Part shown: positions 6,254 through 13,872 of the stretch, one piece after another
Layout of the letters: every line of letters begins with the position of its first letter
Position numbering within the stretch: position 1 is the stretch's first letter
DNA from: CAZGZU01 sp964529855
Lineage (GTDB): Bacteria > Patescibacteriota > Minisyncoccia > Portnoybacterales > UBA2143
NCBI GenBank assembly: GCA_964529855.1
Contig: CAZGZU010000008.1
Coordinates: 1 to 26,145, forward strand
Direction: 5' to 3'
Length of the DNA stretch: 26,145 nt
Program-made: the position numbers and the translations under genes
Notes under the pieces: generated by a model
Seen by the model: the letters and a program-made list of their open reading frames with translations, nothing else
Databases searched by the model: none
What the model was told of the DNA's origin: nothing

Positions 6254-6882
6254 CGATTTCTTGATCTATAATTTCTCCAATACTGTAAAAATTCTCTTTC
6301 GGATCCGAAAACTCCCTTACCTTGCTTCAGTTGGCTTATCTGACGAATCGAGCCTATAGCCTTTGTCGTCCCCGTCCCAGTGGATTTAGATGCTATTCTC
6401 CATTTTTCCTGAACAATTACTTCTATATTAGAAACCATATGTAAGGTATCTGCTTTCTCGTCCCAATCATAAATAAAACCAACTACCCAGTGCTGGGTAA
6501 ATTTCCCATAAGGCAATCTACAACCAGGCATTTTCTTATTGGGTTGTCTAAAATAACCCCAATAACTCCCTAAAGTAAAACCTGTTTTATTTCCATTTCT
6601 TCTGCCAGTTTTGATATCCACAGCTATAATCTCTTCGCCTAATGGCTTACCTAATAGTGTAAGGTCTGGATATTCCCTTGTGTTTGTGGCCTCTACTACT
6701 CCTATCTTCATTCTCTTAGCCCATCTCATAATTTCTTTCCTTGCAAGATATTCAAAGAGTGCTTGAACCTGAATATTCTTTGGGATTGGATGCAGTTTCT
6801 TTTTAGTGTCTAGAATTCCTACAAAATTCCAAATAATACTCGACGTTATTTTCTCTAATTCTTTTTTAAGATTTTTTCTCAT
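6223..6882 (-). CDS. Type II restriction endonuclease, EcoRV-like
   Basis: This 219-aa protein aligns with EcoRV over nearly its whole length. YPDLTL and AVDIKT carry the catalytic Asp73, Asp89 and Lys91 (EcoRV Asp74, Asp90, Lys92), and Glu44 matches EcoRV Glu45. GFTLGSYWGYFR, QHWVVGFIY, VQEKWRIA, AIGSI and GKGVFGSEREFLQYWRNY follow in EcoRV order. The start is placed at the ATG at 6882 because the protein then aligns from residue 1 with a constant offset of one. The frame could extend to a GTG at 6951, but that would run through the tyrS terminator hairpin. The recognition loop reads STGTGTTKAIGSI where EcoRV has AGSGNTTNIGSI, so specificity may not be exactly GATATC. The C-terminus is about 25 residues shorter than EcoRV. 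It overlaps the methyltransferase gene tail to tail; no convincing promoter or Shine-Dalgarno sequence is seen. Confidence 0.93.
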   Translation of the reverse strand: MRKNLKKELEKITSSIIWNFVGILDTKKKLHPIPKNIQVQALFEYLARKEIMRWAKRMKIGVVEATNTREYPDLTLLGKPLGEEIIAVDIKTGRRNGNKTGFTLGSYWGYFRQPNKKMPGCRLPYGKFTQHWVVGFIYDWDEKADTLHMVSNIEVIVQEKWRIASKSTGTGTTKAIGSIRQISQLKQGKGVFGSEREFLQYWRNYRSRNRQSVAISKTS

Positions 6883-6920
6883 ATTTTTCTGAAGATTCAA
6901 AATAGATGCTGTTCTTAGAT

Positions 6921-6945
6921 TTAAAACTCCCGCGAAGCGGGTGTT
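6921..6945 (-). terminator. Hairpin, probable tyrS terminator
   Basis: CCCGC-gaa-GCGGG, extended by flanking A-C/G-T pairs, is followed on the minus strand by TTTTAA. It lies 38 bases beyond the tyrS stop. It also marks the edge of the A/T-rich island, since the EcoRV-like gene starts just after it. Confidence 0.6.
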
Positions 6946-6982
6946 AGGCACGGATGGCTCGGTAGATAGAATACGAACTTAA

Positions 6983-8185
6983 TCAGATTTTTAGCCGGAC
7001 AAAGTTTCTTTTACCGACTTGGATGACTAAACCATCTTTGACGGGTATCTGTTTCTGCCAGTCCTTGATGATTTGGTTACCTATCTTAACTCCGCCCTGT
7101 TCAATCAATCGTTTAGCCTCGCTTTTACTGGGGGCTAATTTTGTTTGGACGAGCAGGTCCAGAATGGAATACTCTTTGGCAGTTAATTTGCAGGTTGGTA
7201 TGGCTGATGGCTTTTCCTTTTCCTTGAAAACCCGGTTAAATTCTTTTTCTGCCTGTTGGGCAGCTTTTTTGTTGTGATGGATGCTGACAATTTCTCTGGC
7301 CAGTCGTGCTTTGGCATCGCGGGGATTGATTTTGTTCTGTTTAATATCCTGTTCAATCTGATTAACCTCTTCCATGGGTACGTCTGTACAAAGCTCCAGA
7401 CCAAGAACAATTAAATTATCTGACCAGGACATAATCTGGCCAAACATCTGGTCTGGTTTGGCGTCCAGATTAACCATATTTCCCGCGGTCTTGCCCATTT
7501 TCTGGCCAGCCGGGTCAACCAATAATTTAGTAGTCAGAACAAACTTCTCTTTACCTTTAAGAGCCCGCATTAAATCGCGGCCAGCCAGCATATTAAATGT
7601 CTGGTCATTGCCGCCCATTTCCAAATCAACGTCCATGGCCACGCAATCATATCCCTGGGCTACCGGATAAAGAAATTCATGCAGGTAAATGGGCTTTTTC
7701 TTTTTGAGGCGTTCCTGAAACATATCCCGGACAATCATCTGCTGAACCGTGAAATGAGAAGTTATCTCAATCAAATCCTTAAAAGAAAGCTTATCGCTCC
7801 ACTGGCTGTTATACATAACCTTGGCCGGGTTCTGACCGGAAAATTTTAAAATCTTACTGGCTTGTTTCTGGTAATTTTTGGAGTTTTTTAGAACTTCCTG
7901 CCGGGTCATTTTTCTCCTGGTTTCTGTTTTGTCACTGGGGTCGCCAATCATTCCCGTGAAATCGCCGACTAGGAAAATAACCTGATGGCCAAGGGCCTGG
8001 AATTGGGCTAATTTTCTTATGGTAATGGCATGACCAATGTGTAGAGTCGGGGCAGTCGGGTCATAACCAACATAGAGCCGGATGGGTTTGCCGGCTTTCA
8101 ATCTTTTTTCCAGGGCCTGGCGGTTGGGGTAGATGTTTTCTACGCCGCGGGTCAGGGCTTCCTGGATTTTTTGTTCTTGGGTCAT
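6983..8185 (-). CDS. tyrS: Tyrosyl-tRNA synthetase
   Basis: Class I aminoacyl-tRNA synthetase that charges tRNA-Tyr in the cytoplasm. The 400-aa product has YVGYDPTAPTLHIGH (HIGH at about 49-52) and GDFTGMIGDPS. The catalytic loop GQKMGKTAGN stands for KMSKS, and the C-terminus is an S4 RNA-binding domain (SKSEAKRLIEQGGVKIGN). The ATG at 8185 is chosen because the family begins near MTQEQKIQEAL. The open frame continues upstream to 8281 but only through repeat DNA. There is no Shine-Dalgarno sequence, and I see no T-box leader. A hairpin follows at 6921-6945. Confidence 0.95.
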   Translation of the reverse strand: MTQEQKIQEALTRGVENIYPNRQALEKRLKAGKPIRLYVGYDPTAPTLHIGHAITIRKLAQFQALGHQVIFLVGDFTGMIGDPSDKTETRRKMTRQEVLKNSKNYQKQASKILKFSGQNPAKVMYNSQWSDKLSFKDLIEITSHFTVQQMIVRDMFQERLKKKKPIYLHEFLYPVAQGYDCVAMDVDLEMGGNDQTFNMLAGRDLMRALKGKEKFVLTTKLLVDPAGQKMGKTAGNMVNLDAKPDQMFGQIMSWSDNLIVLGLELCTDVPMEEVNQIEQDIKQNKINPRDAKARLAREIVSIHHNKKAAQQAEKEFNRVFKEKEKPSAIPTCKLTAKEYSILDLLVQTKLAPSKSEAKRLIEQGGVKIGNQIIKDWQKQIPVKDGLVIQVGKRNFVRLKI

Positions 8186-8218
8186 TGTAATAATTAAGGT
8201 GAGCTTTTGAACGGCCTG

Positions 8219-8477
8219 AATTAAGGTTCGGTCTCTCGGATACGACCTTGCCTTCGGCAAGATCGTAGTCCTCGAGGCCAAACCTTAGTCTCGTAAGGTT
8301 GCGGTTCTTGAGGCCGAACCTTAGCTAAGATCGTAGCTCTTAATGTCAAACCTAAAAAAAGATATAGTCCTCGAGGCCAAACCTTAGTCTCGCAGGGTTG
8401 CAGTTCTCGAGGCCAAACCTTAGGTAGCTCTCAATGTCAAACCTAAAAAAAGATATAGTTCTCGAGGTTAAACCTTA
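8219..8477. repeat. Cluster of direct and inverted repeats between tyrS and the PBP gene
   Basis: Two tandem copies (8268-8366 and 8367-8457) run from GTCCTCGAGGCCAAACCTTA to CTAAAAAAAGATATA. They differ mainly by about 8-9 bases missing from the second. A third, truncated start follows at 8458-8477. Inside the first copy CCTCgAGgCC..AACCTTA pairs with TAAGGTT..TTCTtGAGG to form a long imperfect hairpin. An inverted partial copy (8219-8239) and a separate hairpin, TACGAcCTTGCC-ttc-GGCAAGaTCGTA (8241-8267), precede them. The repeats fill almost the entire divergent intergenic region. The core GGTTCTTGAGGCCGAACCTT resembles the element at 20111-20172, so this is probably a dispersed palindromic family. 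No CRISPR-like spacing. Confidence 0.8.
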
Positions 8478-8479
8478 TC

Positions 8480-8509
8480 TTGCTTCTTAGGTTATCCTTA
8501 TCATATCAT
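8480..8509 (+). promoter_or_regulatory. Candidate promoter of the PBP gene
   Basis: TTGCTT (8480-8485), an 18-base spacer and TATCAT (8504-8509). The predicted start near 8516 lies after the TTG at 8512 but before the ATG at 8548, which favours the ATG as start codon. Confidence 0.4.
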
Positions 8510-8547
8510 CCTTGCCAAAACAGGTCAATTCTGCCAAAATAGAAGGG

Positions 8548-11097
8548 ATGCTAAAGAAAACCAAAAAACTTCTCAAAACAACAATTAAATTTGGTGTTTT
8601 TTGTTTGATTATGGTTGTTTTGGGCGGTATAGCGGTTTCCGCCTATTTTGCCAAAGATTTGCCTGACCCGACCAAGATTGGCGAACGGGAAATTGTTGAG
8701 TCAACCAAAATATATGACCGGACTGGTCAGATTATTCTTTATGACATTCATGGCGAAGAAAAAAGAACAATTATTCCTTTTGAAGAAATAACTCAGTTTG
8801 TCAAAGACAGCACCATCGTTGCCGAGGATGATAATTTTTATCACCATATTGGAATTGACTGGCGCGGAATTGTCAGGTCTTTTATAGCCAACTTCAGACA
8901 TCAGGAAATAACTCAGGGGGCTTCAACTATTACCCAGCAATACATTAAAAATGCCTATTTGGGCGGGCCTCAGGCAGAAAGAACCTATCCCCGAAAAATC
9001 AAAGAAGCGATTCTGGCTTTGATTATGGAAAGAAAATACTCCAAGGATGAAATTCTCGGCTTTTATCTCAATCAGGTTCCTTACGGCTCCAATGCCTATG
9101 GTATTGAGGCAGCGGCTCAGACATTTTTTAACAAGTCAGCCAAGGATTTAACTTTGGCCGAGGCAACTCTTTTAGCGGCCTTGCCTCAGGGCCCCAGTTA
9201 TCTCTCTCCTTACGGCTCTCATGCAGACAAACTCAAAGAAAGACATGAATATATTTTAGACCGGATGGTTAAATTCGGCTATATTACCGAAGAACAAGCC
9301 GAGGAGGCCAAAGAGGAAGAACTGGATTATGCTTCGCAGGCTGATTTAAAAGCTCATCATTTTGTGACTATGATACAGGAATATCTGGAAGAGGAGTATG
9401 GCCGGAAATACGCAGACATTAACATGGCCGGGCTGAAAGTATACACTACTCTTGACTGGGATTTACAGCAGATTGCCGAGGAAGTAGTAATAGAAGGGGC
9501 AGAGAGAAATGAAAGTGTTTATCGGGCTGATAATGCCGCTTTGGTGGCCATTGACCCGCAAAGCGGCCAGGTTTTGGCCCTGGTTGGCTCCAAGAGTTAT
9601 GAAGAAGAACAGTTCAACGTAGCGACAAGTCCTTACAGACAGCCCGGTTCTTCTTTTAAGCCATTTGCCTATGCAATGGCTCTGGAAAAGGGGTTCACTC
9701 CGGAAACCATGCTCTTTGATTTATCAACCAGTTTCGGCAAATTCGGACCGGGTGAAGGGGTTGAGTACAAACCGAATAACTATGACATGCAATTCCGGGG
9801 ACCGGTCAGCTTCAGACAGGCCCTGGCCCAGTCAATTAACCTGCCCTCTGTTAAGGTGCTTTATCTGGCCGGCGTTAATGAAACGATTAATCTGGCCCAG
9901 GATATGGGCATTACCACTCTTAAAGACCGCAGCCGCTACAGCTTGTCGCTGGTTTTGGGAGGCGGCGAAGTCAAACTGATAGACGAGACAGCCGCTTACG
10001 GGGTTTTTGCCACTGAAGGAATCAAACATCCGGTCAGTTTGATTTTAAAGATTGAAGATGCCCAGGGCAATGTTCTGGAGGAATACGAAGACGATGCCGT
10101 TCGCGTTCTGGACCAGCAGGTGGCCCGTCAAATCAGTGACATTCTTTCTGATGAAGCGGCCCGCGCTCCCATGTTTGGCACTCATTCAAAGCTCTACCTG
10201 TCCGGCATACCGGTGGCCGCCAAAACCGGCACTACCCAGGATTACAGCGATGGCTGGACCGTCGGTTATACGCCCAGCCTGGTGGCTGGTGTTTGGGCGG
10301 GCAATAATGACTATACCCAGAAAATGAAACTGGGAGCGGCCGGTCTTTACGTGGCGGCTCCTATCTGGAACGATTTTATGAAAAAGGCCTATCAGGAGAA
10401 ATCCCAGGGGTCTTTTGACGAGGAAGAGGAACAACCTAATCAATTTACTCTGCCCGAAAGAACAGAATATTTTAATTCGCCGAGCCCGACAGCCAGCAGC
10501 AGCAAGCCAATGCTTAACGGGTATCTGGCTTATCAGCATAAAGTTGCTATTGATAAAATTTCCGGCAAATTAGCCACTGATTTAACGCCGCCTGACCTGA
10601 TTGAACAAAGAACTTATCAGGAAATTCACTCAATTCTATATTATCTTGATAAGGATGACCCCTTGGGCGATTATCCTGATGACCCCAGCGAAGACGCTCA
10701 GTTCCAGAACTGGGAAACAGCTGTTCAGCGCTGGGCCAGCAGCCAGCCCTGTCAGGCCGGTGTTTGCTATAATCAAAGCCCGCCCACTCAATACGATGAC
10801 GTTCATACCAAAGAAAACCAGCCAAGCGTCAAAATCATTTCTCCTGACCAAGGTGATTTAATCAGCCTGGCTTCTCTGACTGTCCAGGCCCAGGCCAGCG
10901 CTCCGCTGGGCATTAAACAGCTTGATTTCTTCTTTAATGACCAAATGGTCGGCACAGACAGCACTGCTCCTTATTCTGTTACTTTTAATCTCTCTCCTTA
11001 TTTAACCACTGATGACCGGCAAACCATTAAAGTACGCGCCTATGACCAGGTTCTTAATCGGCAGGAGGATGAGATATATATAAGGACGAATTACTAA
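8548..11097 (+). CDS. Class A penicillin-binding protein (transglycosylase-transpeptidase, PBP1A-like)
   Basis: Bifunctional peptidoglycan synthase anchored by one N-terminal membrane helix (about residues 12-34 of 849). The GT51 glycosyltransferase has EDDNFYHHIGID (catalytic Glu93), QGASTITQQ, RKIKEAILAL and AEATLLAALPQGPS. The transpeptidase has GSSFKPF (Ser368, Lys371), SIN (429-431) and KTGTTQDYSDGW (Lys559). A linker of about 130 residues leads to a C-terminal Ig-like domain (about 762-849; SLTVQAQA..IKQLDFFFND..TAPYSV), probably for cell-wall or surface contact. The open frame begins at a TTG at 8512; the ATG at 8548 is preferred because of the promoter position. An AGAAGGG abuts this ATG and is too close for a normal ribosome binding site. 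The next gene starts two bases after the stop. Confidence 0.93.
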   Translation: MLKKTKKLLKTTIKFGVFCLIMVVLGGIAVSAYFAKDLPDPTKIGEREIVESTKIYDRTGQIILYDIHGEEKRTIIPFEEITQFVKDSTIVAEDDNFYHHIGIDWRGIVRSFIANFRHQEITQGASTITQQYIKNAYLGGPQAERTYPRKIKEAILALIMERKYSKDEILGFYLNQVPYGSNAYGIEAAAQTFFNKSAKDLTLAEATLLAALPQGPSYLSPYGSHADKLKERHEYILDRMVKFGYITEEQAEEAKEEELDYASQADLKAHHFVTMIQEYLEEEYGRKYADINMAGLKVYTTLDWDLQQIAEEVVIEGAERNESVYRADNAALVAIDPQSGQVLALVGSKSYEEEQFNVATSPYRQPGSSFKPFAYAMALEKGFTPETMLFDLSTSFGKFGPGEGVEYKPNNYDMQFRGPVSFRQALAQSINLPSVKVLYLAGVNETINLAQDMGITTLKDRSRYSLSLVLGGGEVKLIDETAAYGVFATEGIKHPVSLILKIEDAQGNVLEEYEDDAVRVLDQQVARQISDILSDEAARAPMFGTHSKLYLSGIPVAAKTGTTQDYSDGWTVGYTPSLVAGVWAGNNDYTQKMKLGAAGLYVAAPIWNDFMKKAYQEKSQGSFDEEEEQPNQFTLPERTEYFNSPSPTASSSKPMLNGYLAYQHKVAIDKISGKLATDLTPPDLIEQRTYQEIHSILYYLDKDDPLGDYPDDPSEDAQFQNWETAVQRWASSQPCQAGVCYNQSPPTQYDDVHTKENQPSVKIISPDQGDLISLASLTVQAQASAPLGIKQLDFFFNDQMVGTDSTAPYSVTFNLSPYLTTDDRQTIKVRAYDQVLNRQEDEIYIRTNY

Positions 11098-11098
11098 T

Positions 11099-12013
11099 AT
11101 GCTAAATCCTGAAAAAGGACCGGAAATAATCTACAAAAGCCGGGTGGAAAAACCAGTTCGCCAGCCCATAGAAATGGATTTGGCTGTTTGCCCGGAAAAG
11201 CTTAGTTACGCTGAAAAAGAAGTTTACAAAAACTATTTGCCTGAATACCAGGAACAGGAACCGAGCATGGATGATTTTTCCGATGTTTATCCTTTAGATA
11301 AAATCAAACAAGACAAGGAAAAACTGGCTGAAATTAAAAAAACCAGGCAATTTGTTCCTAAAACCAAGCGCTCGGAAATCTTAGAGGCGGTTCTGGCCAA
11401 ACAAATTGAACAGGCCAACTGGCTGGGCGAGAATTGCCATACCAGCCAGACCGCTGAATATGATGATATTCTTCACCATGCTGATTTGATGGCTGAATTC
11501 AGGCAGGGCAATGAAAGTATCAGATTGGCCATTGACGTAACCACCACTGAAAACAGGGAGATTTTGAATAAGAAAATAGGGTTTATTGAAAAAGATATTA
11601 AGAGCGGTCATTTAACTACCTTGGATTATTATTCATTTAAAGAGACCGAACCGCATTACAAAGGAGCCATTAAAGAAATTCCCCGGGTGATTATTGGTAC
11701 AGATAAAAAGGGAGTCAAAGACCTCAGCGAATTAACCGAGAGAATTATCAGAAAAGAAGAAGAAAGTAACATGGAATTAGCCAATGACCACATCCAAATT
11801 GAGTTTCTGGAGCAAATTAAAGCCCAATTAGAATATTTTATTAAATACACCAAAGAAGAAGGACGCCAGAACCAAATTAAGCTGATTAACCAACAGAAAA
11901 ATGTTTTGAATGTAATTAATGGGATTTTGGAAAACAAAAGACGCTCTCCGGATATTAAATCTCAAAGAGCGTCGTTAAGTCAGGCACAAAAGTTCCTGAC
12001 CAGTTTGGGTTAA
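11099..12013 (+). CDS. Uncharacterised protein, 304 aa, possible degenerate nuclease fold
   Basis: It starts directly after the PBP gene with AAGGA upstream, so it is co-transcribed with it. It is soluble, highly charged and Lys/Glu-rich, with helical ends (about 75-110 and 205-270). The central part reads YDDILHHADLMAEF then IRLAIDVTT. The spacing of acidic residues and beta-strands recalls a PD-(D/E)XK core, but the expected Lys is replaced by Thr, so a catalytic role is doubtful. IPRVIIGTDKKGVKDL follows. I do not recognise a named family; it looks like a lineage-specific conserved protein. A perfect 8-bp inverted repeat lies in its 3' end (11940-11973). Confidence 0.75.
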   Translation: MLNPEKGPEIIYKSRVEKPVRQPIEMDLAVCPEKLSYAEKEVYKNYLPEYQEQEPSMDDFSDVYPLDKIKQDKEKLAEIKKTRQFVPKTKRSEILEAVLAKQIEQANWLGENCHTSQTAEYDDILHHADLMAEFRQGNESIRLAIDVTTTENREILNKKIGFIEKDIKSGHLTTLDYYSFKETEPHYKGAIKEIPRVIIGTDKKGVKDLSELTERIIRKEEESNMELANDHIQIEFLEQIKAQLEYFIKYTKEEGRQNQIKLINQQKNVLNVINGILENKRRSPDIKSQRASLSQAQKFLTSLG

Positions 12014-12100
12014 TTCCCTCTCTCCTTTTTACCGTTCTTCTCTTTTTCTCTTTCTTTCAGGACAGAACCTATATCGTGAAAAATTCTTTTTTTGGGTATG

Positions 12101-12124
12101 GGCGGTTTGCCTGGCCGCCTTTTT
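12101..12124 (+). terminator. Terminator of the PBP operon
   Basis: GGCGG and CCGCC pair around a 9-nt loop and are followed by TTTTT. A pyrimidine-rich tract (12014-12058) lies between the stop codon and this hairpin. Confidence 0.65.
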
Positions 12125-12168
12125 ATAGTCAATCCTCTCCTTCCTTTGCACATTGTTTTCTCCTTATC

Positions 12169-12420
12169 TCAGCAGTGAATTCTCCTGTGGTCAAAGCGAA
12201 TCATCAGATAGATCATACAGACAAGGCTCATAAAGACGCAACCTATTTCCCATGCTTTTGGGGAGATATCTAAGGGCGGCGGCTTCCAGAGTAACAGAGC
12301 AGCAAAAGAAAAACAAATAGCCATAGCGAGGCAAGATTCCAGTAAAAACCAAAAGGATACTTCTGAAATAATATCCCTGGTCATCACTCTTCCCACTCCA
12401 ACAAAAAATCTCTTTATCAT
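12169..12420 (-). CDS. Small membrane protein, 83 aa
   Basis: Supported by a strong Shine-Dalgarno sequence (GAGGAGG seven bases before the ATG) and an excellent promoter further upstream (12480-12507). Two membrane helices are visible (about residues 22-44 and 57-74) with a short PPPLDISPKAW loop between and basic residues at both ends. The family is not recognised. It lies just downstream of dnaN on the same strand but is separated from it by a strong terminator, so it is an independent unit. The surrounding DNA (12014-12168) has no other gene that I can support. Confidence 0.7.
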   Translation of the reverse strand: MIKRFFVGVGRVMTRDIISEVSFWFLLESCLAMAICFSFAALLLWKPPPLDISPKAWEIGCVFMSLVCMIYLMIRFDHRRIHC

Positions 12421-12479
12421 GCTTATCCTCCTCTCTTATTTTACTTAAGGGTTACAGGATACTAAAAGGTACTAGAGAT

Positions 12480-12507
12480 ATTATAACTGAAGAATAATAT
12501 AAGTCAA
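12480..12507 (-). promoter_or_regulatory. Promoter of the 83-aa membrane protein gene
   Basis: On the minus strand TTGACT (plus 12502-12507), a 16-base spacer and TATAAT (plus 12480-12485). The predicted leader is about 52 nt. Confidence 0.75.
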
Positions 12508-12523
12508 GAGTTGCCTGGAAAAC

Positions 12524-12553
12524 AAAAAGACGGGATTCAGGCCCCGTCTTTTT
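12524..12553. terminator. Bidirectional terminator after dnaN
   Basis: AAAAAGACGGG and CCCGTCTTTTT form a perfect 11-bp stem around an 8-nt loop. It sits 16 bases after the dnaN stop and isolates dnaN from the 83-aa gene's promoter. Confidence 0.9.
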
Positions 12554-12568
12554 AAATAGTTGTCCAAT

Positions 12569-13711
12569 TTATACTTTAATGGGCATAACCACGTAAGTAT
12601 AAGTCATATCACCAACCGGTCTGATAACCACCGGCTTGGCGCTGTCATTGAAACCAAGAGTAATCTTATCGCTAAAGATGTTATTCAACCCATCCAGGAC
12701 ATAACGGTGATTGAAAACTACTTCTATTTGTTTCCCTTCAATTTTCGCTTCCACTTTGGATTTATTTTCTCCGATATCAACGTCTTTGGAAAGAATTTCC
12801 AATGAGGATTTCTTGGGATTAACCAAAACCTGGATATCATTGATTTTACCGCTGAATAAACTGGCCACTTTGATGTTCTTAATTAATTCTTCCCGACTGA
12901 CAACTGCCTGGGTCTGTAAGCTGTCCGGGATAATCTGTTGATAATCCGGGTATTGTCCCTCTATTAATCTGGAAATAACCTGGGCATAACCCAAATCAAA
13001 CAAAATCTGGTTGCCCGACAGGACAATCTCTATTTCCTGTGCCTCGTCGGCTGACTGACGGGGTGAATCTTTTTCCCCTAAAATCCTGATTATTTCCTGA
13101 ATAGTTCTTTGAGGAATAATAACTGCCTGGCCTTTTAACTCTTTACTTCGTGAATTGTTATTATTAATCTCCAGATTCTTTTCAGCTAACCGGAAGCTGT
13201 CAGTGGCTGCCAGTTTAATTAAGTTTTTCTCAAATTTTACGTAAACACCGGAAATCTCAGGCCGGGATTCGGACAAAGAAGCCATTTCCACTACCTGGGA
13301 AAAGCCATTTCTTAAAATGTTTCCTTTGATTTTAAGCAAAGGACTGTCTTTAAGTTTGGGAATAATCGGGAAGTCATCAGCGCTTAATCCGTTAAGAACA
13401 GCTTTAAATTTCTCGCATTTCAATTCCAGTCGCTTGTCCTTAACTTTCATCTCAATCTTTTTATTAGGCAGATTATTAACAAAATCATTAATTAATCTGG
13501 CCGGTACGGTAATACTGCCTTTTTCCTGGATTTTGCCGGTTACCCAACAATTAATGCCTATTTCCAGATTGGTTGAAGAAACCTTTAATTTATTGTTTTC
13601 CACGGACAAAAGCAGATTGTTTAAAATAGGCAGAGTTAAATTTTGTCCGATAATTCGTTCGGCAATATTGAGGGCTTGTTTTAAATTTTCCTGAAGACAA
13701 ATTACCTGCAT
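12569..13711 (-). CDS. dnaN: DNA polymerase III sliding clamp (beta subunit)
   Basis: The 380-aa product has normal clamp length and three repeated clamp domains. It opens with QENLKQALNIAERIIGQNLTLPILNNLLL, has the family stretch SADDFPIIP near residue 110, and ends with YTYVVMPIKV, the usual clamp C-terminus. It forms a ring on DNA that tethers the replicative polymerase. It lies downstream of dnaA on the same strand across a 161-bp A/T-rich gap. A minus-strand TATAAT at 13716-13721 lies only four bases before the ATG. With no Shine-Dalgarno sequence, a leaderless transcript is possible, although no good -35 box is seen. Confidence 0.97.
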   Translation of the reverse strand: MQVICLQENLKQALNIAERIIGQNLTLPILNNLLLSVENNKLKVSSTNLEIGINCWVTGKIQEKGSITVPARLINDFVNNLPNKKIEMKVKDKRLELKCEKFKAVLNGLSADDFPIIPKLKDSPLLKIKGNILRNGFSQVVEMASLSESRPEISGVYVKFEKNLIKLAATDSFRLAEKNLEINNNNSRSKELKGQAVIIPQRTIQEIIRILGEKDSPRQSADEAQEIEIVLSGNQILFDLGYAQVISRLIEGQYPDYQQIIPDSLQTQAVVSREELIKNIKVASLFSGKINDIQVLVNPKKSSLEILSKDVDIGENKSKVEAKIEGKQIEVVFNHRYVLDGLNNIFSDKITLGFNDSAKPVVIRPVGDMTYTYVVMPIKV

Positions 13712-13872
13712 AATAATTATAATATCTTTTTATATATATTATTTATTTTTATTATTAAGTTCTCAAAAACTGTGGAAAAGGTGTTTTTTTAAATTGTCGG
13801 TTATAAATAGTCAATTGTCAACTTGTTCATCATCCAGCAAACAACTTGGGGATAAATTCTTGATTGATAATC
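13712..13872. other. dnaA-dnaN intergenic region with A/T-rich tract and DnaA-box-like sites
   Basis: Bases 13711-13758 are almost pure A/T (TTTTATATATATTATTTATT and similar) and could be a DNA-unwinding element. Nearby are TGTGGAAAA (13771-13779) and TGGGGATAA (13847-13855), each one mismatch from the DnaA-box consensus TGTGNATAA. This may be one half of the replication origin; the better boxes are on the other side of dnaA. Confidence 0.45.

Noticed and set aside
6883..6951. N-terminal extension of the EcoRV-like protein from a GTG start
   Set aside because: The extension passes through the tyrS terminator hairpin, and EcoRV alignment begins at the ATG at 6882 with a constant offset of one residue.
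8186..8281. N-terminal extension of TyrS
   Set aside because: The added residues derive from the repeat region and do not belong to the family; the usual start context is MTQEQKIQ.
8268..8477. Repeat array that might be a CRISPR
   Set aside because: The repeats are about 90-99 bp, adjacent, imperfect and internally palindromic, with no unique spacers of constant size and no cas genes in the window.
8186..8500. T-box or other riboswitch leader for tyrS
   Set aside because: I find no T-box core such as the conserved TGG-containing bulge with a specifier hairpin; the structure is explained by repeats.
11940..11973. Perfect 8-bp inverted repeat GACGCTCT/AGAGCGTC as a terminator
   Set aside because: It lies within the coding sequence, has an 18-nt loop and no following T-run.
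12076..12273. 65-codon plus-strand frame after the PBP operon
   Set aside because: It runs through a terminator hairpin and overlaps the better supported 83-aa membrane-protein gene on the other strand.
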